Below are positions 1-11,314 of a stretch of DNA of 64,000 nt, piece by piece (position 1 is the first letter of the stretch; the number at the start of each line of letters is the position of its first letter). The translations under genes and the position numbers were made by a program. The stretch covers positions 4,340,001-4,404,000 of the forward strand of contig NC_133101.1 in NCBI RefSeq assembly GCF_022965805.1. Direction: 5' to 3'. The stretch comes from Primulina eburnea. Taxonomy: Eukaryota > Streptophyta > Magnoliopsida > Lamiales > Gesneriaceae. The notes under the pieces are model-generated. The model searched no databases. It saw only the letters and a list, made by a program, of their open reading frames with translations, and had not been told where the DNA came from.

Positions 1-260
1 GATTTTTGGTAATCAAGAAGACTCGGTCGAGGGTTACTGGGACAAGATTAAGATGAGGGTTCCTTGTTGGCTTCAATCGACTGCGGATTTTAAATTTTTA
101 TACTGGTGTCTTATATGAACAAGGATTGGAGTATTATTTGGAGTTAGTAGGCTTGCAATTCTAGGTTTTTCGTAGTTCTTGTCGAGTTGACCTCTGGTCC
201 ACCTTTGTAATTACCTCTCTTTTATTAGTAATGTTACTAATTTTCCTATTTAAAAAAAGC
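1..260 (+). pseudogene. 3' end of a LINE (non-LTR retrotransposon) ORF2 with tail
   Basis: Frame 2 (from base 2) reads as the last part of a plant LINE ORF2: a segment with NQEDSVEGYWDKIKMR followed by a Trp/Leu-rich stretch, ending in a stop near 116-118. Past the stop, a KDWSIIW-like remnant continues the frame, so the stop may be a mutation. This resembles the closing region after the zinc-binding domain of plant LINE reverse transcriptases. An A-rich run near 252-259 could be the poly(A) tail. It is probably a 5'-truncated insertion in an intron of the ASHH2-like gene. Its left end is outside the window. Family assignment is by recalled resemblance only. Confidence 0.5.
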
Positions 261-1662
261 TAGCCAAACAATCAATCTGCTAGAATCCCTTTCCTATAAC
301 CAGCTCTTGCCTTGTATATTTATTTATCTTTCCCCTTACTCAAGTTGCTTCTTTTTCTAGTGTATTCTTGTGGATTAAAAGCATGATCCTGATTTTCTAG
401 GCCCAATATACTTGGGACTGTAAGACTATCGAAAAATGTATGATGGCCTTAAGCAAATGTCCAGCCGTAGAACTTCCATCTAAATGGGTACGTCGCATCA
501 TATCCAGGTAAATCTACTTTTATGAGGGCCCATCTCTTCTCCTCAAGTCCATGATTTTGATCCTTTGAGTGGCTTTCTTCTTGACCTTAATTCTCGTAAT
601 TGTTTTCCAGTCATTGCCCAGTTTATTTGTGTCCCCGACTTCTCACCTTATAACCTGCTCCTTCGTCATTTCCATCTTCATCGTCAGATCCAAGGACTTG
701 ACTTCCTCGACGCCACTGACATGACATTGCTCGCTATTAATCGAGTTTTATGCTCCCCCTTTTTTCCTTTAACTAATTTCTTGAGATTTGTTAATTCTCT
801 TGTTGACTTGCTGACTTATGCTGTAATGCTAATTGCTAATACCTTTTTCCTTTAATGTCATTACCCTATCTTCGAACTGTGCGGTTGCCATCGATGCTCC
901 TCGACTCTCTTTATCGGGCAGGTCAAACCAATTGTAACAGCCACAAATATCATTGTTTAACAATAATCAAAGAAATATGCTGAAAATATGATGGTAAATA
1001 ATGTTCATATAGAGGTAATTCCGTATACATCTCTGTCATCACTCCCTTCCCCGGCAAAATGCTAGTCTCGTCACTCAAAAACAGAAAACAAAAATTATAG
1101 AATGCCTAATCTACTCTCTCCATTTCATTTTCATGTCCTCCCCCTTTCTAGATACTTATAAAACTTGTGACTCGTGGGCTTGTTTTGGCCTTTGTATTTG
1201 GGTCCGAACATCTTATTCTTTTGTTTATTGTTTTTACTCTAAATTGGTGACCTTTAAAATCAGGATGTTTGTGGAATGTAAACAGGATGAACTGAAGTCT
1301 CTGCATGTATTCTTTTTTTTATTATTTTATTTTGGTATTCAAAATGTCACTACATTCAATAAACTGGCGGAGCCCTTGTAAGACTATCAATTTTCAAAAT
1401 AAACCTACATTAGTTATTCAATGTTCTCTGTTCTTGGTATATTACACAGTTTTCTGCCGGTGTTGGTTAAAACTGTAGTGAGAACTAACACAGTTTTGCG
1501 AATCTATTCCTCTCATCTTGGAAAATCACTCAAGGATAGAACTTTTTGCTCTGCAGTGGGAAGGAAAAAAAGCTATTTTTGCTAAAATAATTGGTGTGTA
1601 TATTATCCTTTTGTGGTTTTGTGTCATGATTCTCTAACGTGTGCCCTGTTCTGCATTTGCAG
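261..1662 (+). other. Presumed intron of the ASHH2-like gene
   Basis: No convincing exon was found. The stretch precedes the penultimate ASHH2-like exon and ends at a TTTGCAG acceptor at 1662. A short open stretch near 420-510 ends in CCAG followed by GTAAAT, but its translation does not match the methyltransferase, so it is not called. The expected upstream exons (SET, AWS, CW domains) must lie left of the window. Confidence 0.4.
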
Positions 1663-3785
1663 TTTTAAAGATTCAATATTAACGTTGACAGAACATGCTG
1701 ACAAACAGGTAGTTAATGATTTTTTTCATTACTTTGTCAGTTTACTTGCTTGTGTCTGATGTCATCTTTTTCAATGTCTGGTTCTTACATTGTTGCTGTC
1801 AACAATTAACCGAAAGACAATTAGTTTTTATTGCATTTGAGCATCTTTGTTGAAAACATTGCGATGTCCCGACAATTGACCGAAAGACGATTAGTTTTTA
1901 CTTGCTTGTGTCTGATGTCATCTTTTTCACATGTCTGGTACTTACATTGTTGCTGTCAACAATTCACCGAAAGACGGTTAGTTCTTATTGCATTTGAGCA
2001 TCTTGGTTGAAAACATAGCGATGTCCTGTCCGATAATATTTTGTTGTTTAGTTTCAATCCTTTTTTCCCACCTGTGAGTTTGTGACAATTTTAATGGTTA
2101 TCTAGATTTGATGGCATTTCTGCCTGTGAAAATTCTTAACCATGTTGCTTGATTAATATTTGCCACCCTTGATCATTTTCCTATATCAAACGTTTACATT
2201 TCGATGTGGCTGCACATGATTAAATCTATGTTTACTCAGCATAGATGTTTAAAGGCTGATATTTTTTTGTTTTATTGTAACGCAGAAAAATTAGTCCCTT
2301 TTCTTTAGCCCTCGATGTTAATCCTCTGTTACTACGAGTGTGTTTTCTTGTCTTTTCTGGTTGTGGCTGGAATTTGTATGTTGATTGAGGTAAAGAAAAT
2401 AATTCCATGTCCTATGTAAGCTTTATGTGTTGCATCAACAACCCCACCGCCCACCCCCCACCCCCAAAAAAAAAGATTCTAGACTTGCTTTTGTGTCCTT
2501 GCTTGGTTCAGGGCGGTACCACGAGTGACTTGGCGGCAAAAGCTAAACTATTTCCTTTTAAGAAAATCAGAAAAGCTAAGCTATTACCTTACTTGTGTAT
2601 TAGTTGCCTTTCATTTGTTAATGTCATGTTTTGTCGTTGCTACACTGCATCTGTCTGCATCCAGGAACTACCAAGCATCCATCAAGCAAGTTGACGCCTT
2701 TCTAATTTTCTGGATGTTTGGATGGGTGGTTTTTGAATATTATGCCATCATAGATATTTAGAAAATTGCACTTGTGTGAGCGCTTATTTTTTTATTTTTG
2801 GCTGAAGTTTGATCTTTACTGCTCTCAGGTCCATCAAAGTGCACGAAGTTTCAGGGACAAATGGATTCCCAGATCTTTCAGAAAAAATAGCTGCACAGAA
2901 CGAGACGATGCAAGGATGGAATATCCTCAGCTTTCAAGCCACGATAGGCTTGATATGTCGCATGATATTTGGAGCAATCAAGGCGAGAAACTGTCAGAAG
3001 CAACAAATTGTCGTATCGAGCAGCCAGTTTCTGCATCTTGTACAATCGATCTCTCCTGTTCAGAACCCATAGCTGCTACAGTTAGCAGTGTAACTGACGG
3101 GACAAAAACACGCAAACGCAAGAGCCGATGGGACAACCCTGCAGATGAGCGACCAAATCCAAGTCTTAAGACCAACTTGGAATGTGATGGAAAGCTTAAT
3201 ACTGACGATGATATCCCACCCGGATTTTCTTGTCCCTGTAATGGTCCTATGGTTCCATCTGATCCGACTTCAACTCCCATTATTGGCCAAGAAAGAGAAG
3301 CAACCTTAAGGCAACCGTATGACATGGTGTTAGGTGATTCCCAGCAGAGATATAATGCATACATGTCGACCTCCTATGGAATTCCCTCTTTTGTCATGCA
3401 GCAATTTGAGGTTCACGCAAAAACTTCAGATGGTTGGACTATAGCTCCAGGTGTGCCTTTCCATCCGTTTCCTCCATTACCCCCATACCCCCGTAGCAAT
3501 TTACACCCCCCATCATGTACTGCTGTATCTACCCCATTGAGTGAACCAGAGGAAAGAATGGAACAAAATAGCCTTAAGTATGTCTCTCGTCACTCGGATC
3601 AAAAATATTCGAAGACACCCGGCATGGACTCACCAGAAATGAATGCTTCCTGTGCAAATGGGCGACCTGATATCATGCAAGGAGGAAATTCTTATAGCAT
3701 GGGAAGGAAGTACTTCCGGCAGCAAAAGTGGAATAATTCGAAGGTAATGCCACCACCATGGATTCGAATGAGAAATGTCTGGTGA
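1663..3785 (+). CDS. ASHH2: ASHH2/SDG8-like histone-lysine N-methyltransferase, C-terminal end (partial)
   Basis: Two exons are visible: 1663-1708 (one base of a split codon, then FKDSILTLTEHADKQ) and 2829-3785 (starting VHQSARSFRDKWIPRSFRK, stop TGA 3783-3785). The second exon carries RKRKSRWDNPADE, DDIPPGFSCP and a Pro-rich stretch around PFHPFPPLPPYPR, features I associate with the C-terminus of plant ASHH2 (SDG8/EFS). That protein is a nuclear H3K36 methyltransferase acting on transcribed chromatin, with roles in flowering time and branching. The catalytic SET, AWS and CW parts are absent because the window opens inside the gene. The last exon is intact and of ordinary length. The 3' flank is unusual: it is the left part of a unit repeated three times downstream. 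The family call is fairly firm; activity cannot be judged from this tail. Confidence 0.75.
1741..2030 (+). repeat. ~156-bp direct tandem duplication in the last ASHH2-like intron
   Basis: The block starting TTTACTTGCTTGTGTCTGAT at 1741 recurs at 1897, and both copies run through ACATTGTTGCTGTCAACAATT, CCGAAAGAC and GAAAACAT.GCGATGTCC. The copies differ by scattered substitutions. A shorter motif, CAATT.ACCGAAAGACRRTTAGTT, occurs a third time at the junction near 1873-1896. Confidence 0.8.
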
Positions 3786-4060
3786 TACACAAGGAACTTT
3801 ACAAGCAATTGTGCAATTTATAGTCTAGGTTTAGGAATTGGAGCTAATTTGGTGTAGGAGGAATTCATGCATTTTCAACTGGAGAAGAGAATTATAAAAC
3901 AAGCAGTTCAACAATTTTTTATGAAAAGATATAGTGCCTTTTATTCGGAGCTTCTGCATTTTCTGATGCTCCTTTTTTTCTATAACCATTCTTAAGACAG
4001 TGATACCGACATTGAAATATTTGTTAATTTCATTGTCTGTAATTTAATTTGTGAATATGG
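3786..4060 (+). other. 3' UTR / flank of the ASHH2-like gene, start of repeat unit 1
   Basis: The sequence after the stop codon contains no further coding sequence. From about 3855 it is shared with the starts of units 2 and 3 of the tandem array. The most economical reading is that gene 3' sequence was included in the duplicated unit. No clear AATAAA was placed. Confidence 0.5.
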
Positions 4061-6103
4061 TTGCCTTCATCTGTCAATTATATTCTGGCTCCACTTGAAG
4101 AAAATTCTAAAACTTTTTGTTGTCTTTTATATAACTTCATGGGCTATGATTCAAGTTATTTGATGGAATTCTTGGTTGAAAATTGTTCTTTGATTTCTTT
4201 TATACTTCTTGATCTCCTGGGGTATCTTTTTCTTTTCGGATACGATCTTTCACGGTAGCATTTTATTCCATGAGTGTGTTGTTTACATTTAAAAAATTGT
4301 TGATAACATTTCGTCTTACAATTTTCTTTTATTTATCATAATTATTTTTAAATTCTGCAAACACGAAGCTCCCTTACCATGTCTTTGGAATTATGGGTTA
4401 AAATTTTCATTATTGTTCAAAACTGATTAGTTTTATATTATATTATAGTAAAAATATATTATTTCAAATCTTTATAATAATTTTTGTCTGACCGGCATGA
4501 TAAGTTGTTTACCAGTAATTTATTTCTCCTTTGATTTCTCCAAAAAATCGTAATGCATTTTGATATTAAAATAAAACAAAAACTGTTATAATTACTAGTA
4601 TGGATGGGGTTATTCGGATCGATCTGAACATAATTGAATAGCCTTAGATGGGTTGGGTATTTCGGATAATCAATCACGTTTGGTTAATATCCGAGTCCGA
4701 TTTAGTTTTGGGGTAAAATAGTTCTATCAAAAAAATTGATCGGATTCTGATTTTTCCTCAAAACCCTTTAAGGTATTTGAACTTAGGCGTGTTATATTAC
4801 TTGAATGAAGAAGAATAATTCAATTTATAGTTAATAATCTCCAGAATTGAAAATAATCACAATATATAGCATGGTAAGATCTAAATGGTTTGGTAAAATG
4901 TAGATAAGAAAATTTTTAAATCGGGATATATGAAACCCAAAAATTGAACCAAGATATTCGGTATCCCACCTACTCTTTTTTTTTTTGTTACAAGAGTGGG
5001 GGGTCACCCAAGATTGTTCACTGTCGAACAACTATTCTTCTACACGAGCCAAAGCCCGCCTTGTCTTCCTGGATGATGGCGTACATGCCAACTGGGAGAG
5101 TCCACAAAGTTGTATAGCCTCTTTCCATTTTCAGAGCTTCCGCAGCCAAAAAATCAACAGCCTTATTTTGTTCTCTGTAGATATGCAGGATCTTTACCTC
5201 CCAGTTTCTAGGCAGTAGGCTAGTACACAATGAGATCAGGTTGATGAGAGATGAGCACGGCATGCCCTTATTATTAAGCCAGTTGATCACTTCTATTGAG
5301 TCAATCCCCAGCCTGATCTTCCTTTGCCCGACTTCCCATGCCACTTACAACCCTTTGTAGGCGGACCACAGCTCTGCTTTCTCAATCGAGCACCACCCTA
5401 TGTTGTGCATGAAGCCAACTATCCAATCACCATATTCGTTCCGCAATAATCCGCCCCCACCAGCCTTCCGAATAGATTGCTTGCAGCTCCCATCAACCTC
5501 GAGTGAGCACCACCCTTCCGGAGGAGGTATCCACCTAACTATGCAATTGGCATACCTCTGGGTGTGACTTGGCATGATCCTTGAAGAACTGAAAGCTGAT
5601 TTAATTTCGTTGAGTTGGTTCTTTAGCTGCTTCACTTTAAGATTCACATCTAGTTTCTTGTCCTTGAAGACGAGATCATTTCGCCATTTCCAAAGCCACC
5701 AAAGAGTAATGGCAAATAGAACATTCCAATTCCTCTTTTCTATGTTCTGTCGTTCCTGGCCCAAGTTCACCCTAAACCATTTGTCGAAGCTTAGCTTCAG
5801 AATATGTTGGAACGCATTAGTAGACATGAAACATCTCCATATTTCCCAGGCTTTTTCACATTTCCGAAAAATGAAGAATCTACCAACCAAACAATAAGAA
5901 AAAAAAACCACAAGAAAACTTACCAGTTTCATTAGAGCCAACGTGAATGGAGATGATTGTCATAAAGAATAATAAAAGAAACGTTGACTCTGTGTCTAAC
6001 AGGGTATTCTTAGGTTGTCAAGAGAATGCAACCAGACAGACGCATCGATCCAAATATAGAAAGTAGACCATCTGACATTGTTCGGATTGCATACGGCTCA
6101 TTT
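3855..6103 (+). repeat. 2.26-kb tandem repeat, unit 1
   Basis: This is the first of three head-to-tail units. It begins at TAGGAGGAATTCATGCATTT and ends at GCATACGGCTCATTT. It is 11 bp shorter than units 2 and 3 because it lacks CATTGGAGGGT shortly after its start. The left part is ASHH2-flank sequence, the middle is AT-rich, and the right part (about 4972-6100) is an antisense LINE RNase H fragment. Differences from the other units are few single-base changes and homopolymer lengths. Confidence 0.95.
4972..6000 (-). pseudogene. Truncated LINE ORF2 end with RNase H domain, unit 1
   Basis: On the minus strand the reading runs from about 5941 to 5018. It has a zf-RVT/linker part (KAWEIWRCFM, LFAITLWWLWKWRNDLVF), then an RNase H domain: WIPPPEGWCSLEVDGS, GGGGLLRNEYGDWIVGF, EKAELWSAYKGL, then GIDSIEVINWLNN and HIYREQNKAVDFLAAEAL. 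These match the layout of plant LINE-encoded RNase H: a D in VDGS, an E in KAELW, a D in IDS and a D in AVDFLA. A TAA at 5345-5347 interrupts the frame between YKGL and VAWEVGQRK. Near 5865 an extra T probably shifts the frame (ILH..RKCEKAW). A T-run on + near 4975-4986 is the LINE poly(A) tail read from the other strand. The piece is 5'-truncated and dead. Confidence 0.85.
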
Positions 6104-8363
6104 TAGGAGGAATTCATGCATTTCATTGGAGGGTCAACTGGAGAAGAGAATTATAAAACAAGCAGTTCAACAATTTTTTATGAAAAGATATAGTGCCTTT
6201 TATTCGGAGCTTCTGCATTTTCTGATGCTCCTTTTTTTCTATAACCATTCTTAAGACAGTGATACCGACATTGAAATATTTGTTAATTTCATTGTCTGTA
6301 ATTTAATTTGTGAATATGGTTGCCTTCATCTGCCAATTATATTCTGGCTCCACTTGAAGAAAATTCTAAAACTTTTTGTTGTCTTTTATATAACTTCATG
6401 GGCTATGATTCAAGTTATTTGATGGAATTCTTGGTTGAAAATTGTTCTTTGATTTCTTTTATACTTCTTGATCTCCTGGGGTATCTTTTTCTTTTCGGAT
6501 ACGATCTTTCACGGTAGCATTTTATTCCATGAGTGTGTTGTTTACATTTAAAAAATTGTTGATAACATTTCGTCTTACAATTTTCTTTTATTTATCATAA
6601 TTATTTTTAAATTCTGCAAACACGAAGCTCCCTTACCATGTCTTTGGAATTATGGGTTAAAATTTTCATTATTGTTCAAAACTGATTAGTTTTATATTAT
6701 ATTATAGTAAAAATATATTATTTCAAATCTTTATAATAATTTTTGTCTGACCGGCATGATAAGTTGTTTACCAGTAATTTATTTCTCCTTTGATTTCTCC
6801 AAAAAATCGTAATGCATTTTGATATTAAAATAAAACAAAAACTGTTATAATTACTAGTATGGATGGGGTTATTCGGATCGATCTGAACATAATTGAATAG
6901 CCTTAGATGGGTTGGGTATTTCGGATAATCAATCACGTTTGGTTAATACCCGAGTCCGATTTAGTTTTGGGGTAAAATAGTTCTATCAAAAAAATTGATC
7001 GGATTCTGATTTTTCCTCAAAACCCTTTAAGGTATTTGAACTTAGGCGTGTTATATTACTTGAATGAAGAAGAATAATTCAATTTATAGTTAATAATCTC
7101 CAGAATTGAAAATAATCACAATATATAGCATGGTAAGATCTAAATGGTTTGGTAAAATGTAGATAAGAAAATTTTTAAATCGGGATATATGAAACCCAAA
7201 AATTGAACCAAGATATTCGGTATCCCACCTACTCTTTTTTTTTTTGTTACAAGAGTGGGGGGTCACCCAAGATTGTTCACTGTCGAACAACTATTCTTCT
7301 ACACGAGCCAAAGCCCGCCTTGTCTTCCTGGATGATGGCGTACATGCCAACTGGGAGAGTCCACAAAGTTGTATAGCCTCTTTCCATTTTCAGAGCTTCC
7401 GCAGCCAAAAAATCAACAGCCTTATTTTGTTCTCTGTAGATATGCAGGATCTTTACCTCCCAGTTTCTAGGCAGTAGGCTAGTACGTAATGAGATCAGGT
7501 TGATGAGAGATGAGCACGGCATGCCCTTATTATTAAGCCAGTTGATCACTTCTATTGAGTCAATCCCCAGCCTGATCTTCCTTTGCCCGGCTTCCCATGC
7601 CACTTACAACCCTTTGTAGGCGGACCACAGCTCTGCTTTCTCAATCGAGCACCACCCTATGTTGTGCATGAAGCCAACTATCCAATCACCATATTCGTTC
7701 CGCAATAATCCGCCCCCACCAGCCTTCCGAATAGATTGCTTGCAGCTCCCATCAACCTCGAGTGAGCACCACCCTTCCGGAGGAGGTATCCACCTAACTA
7801 TGCAATTGGCATACCTCTGGGTGTGACTTGGCATGATCCTTGAAGAACTGAAAGCTGATTTAATTTCGTTGAGTTGGTTCTTTAGCTGCTTCACTTTAAG
7901 ATTCACATCTAGTTTCTTGTCCTTGAAGACGAGATCATTTCGCCATTTCCAAAGCCACCAAAGAGTAATGGCAAATAGAACATTCCAATTCCTCTTTTCT
8001 ATGTTCTGTCGTTCCTGGCCCAAGTTCACCCTAAACCATTTGTCGAAGCTTAGCTTCAGAATATGTTGGAACGCATTAGTAGACATGAAACATCTCCATA
8101 TTTCCCAGGCTTTTTCACATTTCCGAAAAATGAAGAATCTACCAACCAAACAATAAGAAAAAAAAAACCACAAGAAAACTTACCAGTTTCATTAGAGCCA
8201 ACGTGAATGGAGATGATTGTCATAAAGAATAATAAAAGAAACGTTGACTCTGTGTCTAACAGGGTATTCTTAGGTTGTCAAGAGAATGCAACCAGACAGA
8301 CGCATCGATCCAAATATAGAAAGTAGACCATCTAACATTGTTCGGATTGCATACGGCTCATTT
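6104..8363 (+). repeat. 2.26-kb tandem repeat, unit 2
   Basis: This unit starts at the TAGGAGG junction at 6104 and has the same order of segments as unit 1. Private changes include GTACGTAATG where units 1 and 3 read GTACACAATG, TTAATACCCG for TTAATATCCG, and CTAACATTG for CTGACATTG. Identity to the neighbours is visibly above about 98 percent. Confidence 0.95.
7231..8260 (-). pseudogene. Truncated LINE ORF2 end with RNase H domain, unit 2
   Basis: This is the same element as in unit 1, with the TAA at 7604-7606 in the same place between YKGL and VAWEAGQRK. The two halves run 8173-7604 and 7603-7277. Compared with unit 1 it reads AWEAG for AWEVG and SLRTSLLPR for SLCTSLLPR. The defects are shared, so this copy arose by duplication of an already broken element and not by a new insertion. 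Confidence 0.85.
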
Positions 8364-10622
8364 TAGGAGGAATTCATGCATTTCATTGGAGGGTCAACTG
8401 GAGAAGAGAATTATAAAACAAGCAGTTCAACAATTTTTTATGAAAAGATATAGTGCCTTTTATTCGGAGCTTCTGCATTTTCTGATGCTCCTTTTTTTCT
8501 ATAACCATTCTTAAGACAGTGATACCGACATTGAAATATTTGTTAATTTCATTGTCTGTAATTTAATTTGTGAATATGGTTGCCTTCATCTGCCAATTAT
8601 ATTCTGGCTCCACTTGAAGAAAATTCTAAAACTTTTTGTTGTCTTTTATATAACTTCATGGGCTATGATTCAAGTTATTTGATGGAATTCTTGGTTGAAA
8701 ATTGTTCTTTGATTTCTTTTATACTTCTTGATCTCCTGGGGTATCTTTTTCTTTTCGGATACGATCTTTCACGGTAGCATTTTATTCCATGAGTGTGTTG
8801 TTTACATTTAAAAAATTGTTGATAACATTTCGTCTTACAATTTTCTTTTATTTATCATAATTATTTTTAAATTCTGCAAACACGAAGCTCCCTTACCATG
8901 TCTTTGGAATTATGGGTTAAAATTTTCATTATTGTTCAAAACTGATTAGTTTTATATTATATTATAGTAAAAATATATTATTTCAAATCTTTATAATAAT
9001 TTTTGTCTGACCGGCATGATAAGTTGTTTACCAGTAATTTATTTCTCCTTTGATTTCTCCAAAAAATCGTAATGCATTTTGATATTAAAATAAAACAAAA
9101 ACTGTTATAATTACTAGTATGGATGGGGTTATTCGGATCGATCTGAACATAATTGAATAGCCTTAGATGGGTTGGGTATTTCGGATAATCAATCACGTTT
9201 GGTTAATATCCGAGTCCGATTTAGTTTTGGGGTAAAATAGTTCTATCAAAAAAATTGATCGGATTCTGATTTTTCCTCAAAACCCTTTAAGGTATTTGAA
9301 CTTAGGCGTGTTATATTACTTGAATGAAGAAGAATAATTCAATTTATAGTTAATAATCTCCAGAATTGAAAATAATCACAATATATAGCATGGTAAGATC
9401 TAAATGGTTTGGTAAAATGTAGATAAGAAAATTTTTAAATCGGGATATATGAAACCCAAAAATTGAACCAAGATATTCGGTATCCCACCTACTCTTTTTT
9501 TTTTGTTACAAGAGTGGGGGGTCACCCAAGATTGTTCACTGTCGAACAACTATTCTTCTACACGAGCCAAAGCCCGCCTTGTCTTCCTGGATGATGGCGT
9601 ACATGCCAACTGGGAGAGTCCACAAAGTTGTATAGCCTCTTTCCATTTTCAGAGCTTCCGCAGCCAAAAAATCAACAGCCTTATTTTGTTCTCTATAGAT
9701 ATGCAGGATCTTTACCTCCCAATTTCTAGCCAGTAGGCTAGTACACAATGAGATCAGGTTGATGAGAGATGAGCACGGCATGCCCTTATTATTAAGCCAG
9801 TTGATCACTTCTATTGAGTCAATCCCCAGCCTGATCTTCCTTTGCCCGGCTTCCCATGCCACTTACAACCCTTTGTAGGCGGACCACAGCTCTGCTTTCT
9901 CAATCGAGCACCACCCTATGTTGTGCATGAAGCCAACTATCCAATCACCATATTCGTTCCGCAATAATCCGCCCCCACCAGCCTTCCGAATAGATTGCTT
10001 GCAGCTCCCATCAACCTCGAGTGAGCACCACCCTTCCGGAGGAGGTATCCACCTAACTATGCAATTGGCATACCTCTGGGTGTGACTTGGCATGATCCTT
10101 GAAGAACTGAAAGCTGATTTAATTTCGTTGAGTTGGTTCTTTAGCTGCTTCACTTTAAGATTCACATCTAGTTTCTTGTCCTTGAAGACGAGATCATTTC
10201 GCCATTTCCAAAGCCACCAAAGAGTAATGGCAAATAGAACATTCCAATTCCTCTTTTCTATGTTCTGTCGTTCCTGGCCCAAGTTCACCCTAAACCATTT
10301 GTCGAAGCTTAGCTTCAGAATATGTTGGAACGCATTAGTAGACATGAAACATCTCCATATTTCCCAGGCTTTTTCACGTTTCCGAAAAATGAAGAATCTA
10401 CCAACCAAACAATAAGAAAAAAAAACCACAAGAAAACTTACCAGTTTCATTAGAGCCAACGTGAATGGAGATGATTGTCATAAAGAATAATAAAAGAAAC
10501 GTTGACTCTGTGTCTAACAGGGTATTCTTAGGTTGTCAAGAGAATGCAACCAGACAGACGCATCGATCCAAATATAGAAAGTAGACCATCTGACATTGTT
10601 CGGATTGCATACGGCTCATTTT
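8364..10622 (+). repeat. 2.26-kb tandem repeat, unit 3
   Basis: This unit starts at the TAGGAGG junction at 8364. Its right end at about 10622 reads TTTTAGGGGG, where the earlier units run into the next TAGGAGG. Private changes include TTCTCTATAGAT, AATTTCTAGCCAGTAG and TTTTTCACGTTTCCG. The shared 11-bp CATTGGAGGGT groups units 2 and 3 against unit 1. Confidence 0.95.
9490..10520 (-). pseudogene. Truncated LINE ORF2 end with RNase H domain, unit 3
   Basis: This is the third copy, with the same TAA (9863-9865) and the same truncation. The halves run 10459-9863 and 9862-9536. Private changes are FRKREKAW for FRKCEKAW and SLLARNW for SLLPRNW. Protein-level changes occur at sites that look random, which fits lack of selection. 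Confidence 0.85.
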
Positions 10623-11314
10623 AGGGGGAAAATGTATTATTTCAAAATTGTAGAATAATTTTTTTTCCAGCCATTTTTAACCTGATTTCATGTTTACCAA
10701 TAATCTTATTCTCCTAAAACAAAATCAATCATTTATTTGATTTTTCCAAAATATTTTCCCGAAATATTTTGTTTGGATTTTATACCTCTCAAATAAAAAT
10801 TCATCGAACCGAAGATATTTTCCTAAAGCTGTTGTATCAAATCATCCAAAAATATCAATGCATTTTAGTATTTTGAATTTTGGTCTAAAATGGTAACATT
10901 TTAAAATGAAACAAAAAAATATTATAAAGAAAAAAATATTGCTATTATTAATACAAATTTTAAGATTTGTTTTATTACTTTATAGGGCTTTTATTAACAA
11001 CAATCTAGCTGAAGAAAATTATAAATAGACAAAATCTCAATATATGTACGTAATGTAATTATAAATTTTAATAAATATATTAGTAATTAAATTGCATGGT
11101 TTTGAAAAGAAATACTAAATTTTAATAATAAATTTGGTCTTTGAAAACATTATTTTATTAAAATAACTAAATATATTAAAAAATATAGATATACGAGTAA
11201 AACTTAAAAATTATTAAAATTGACATTTTACTTATAAATATAATAATTGTTAATTTTTTTTAATATAAAAATGGACCTAATTAAATTGAAAATCTAGTCT
11301 TCGACTGTACAACG
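10623..11314 (+). other. AT-rich spacer upstream of OST1; first part is a diverged relative of the tandem unit
   Basis: Right after unit 3, 10627-10940 resembles the middle of the repeat unit (4447-4600). Matching stretches include TATTATTTCAAA, AATAATTTTT, GTTTACCA.TAAT, TTCTCCT, ATGCATTTT and AAAAYRAAACAAAAA, with insertions between them. The remainder to 11314 is very AT-rich and must hold the OST1 promoter. A TATAAATATAA stretch lies near 11232, but no element can be assigned firmly. Confidence 0.45.

Noticed and set aside
425..510. Possible upstream ASHH2 exon (reads ALSKCPAVELPSKWVRR, followed by CCAG and GTAAAT)
   Set aside because: It does not match the expected sequence before FKDSILTLTEH, and no good acceptor keeps the frame.
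5891..5940. A GTAAGT...GGTAG intron-like segment inside the LINE fragment (minus strand)
   Set aside because: Joining its ends does not restore a clear ORF2 reading, and the extra T in the ATTCTTCATTTTTCGG run explains the frame break more simply.
3855..10622. CRISPR-like or coding conservation suggested by repeated open frames (for example 4061, 6320, 8580)
   Set aside because: Whole 2.26-kb units repeat, not short direct repeats with unique spacers. Frames are kept only because the copies are recent; none has coding character except the LINE remnant.
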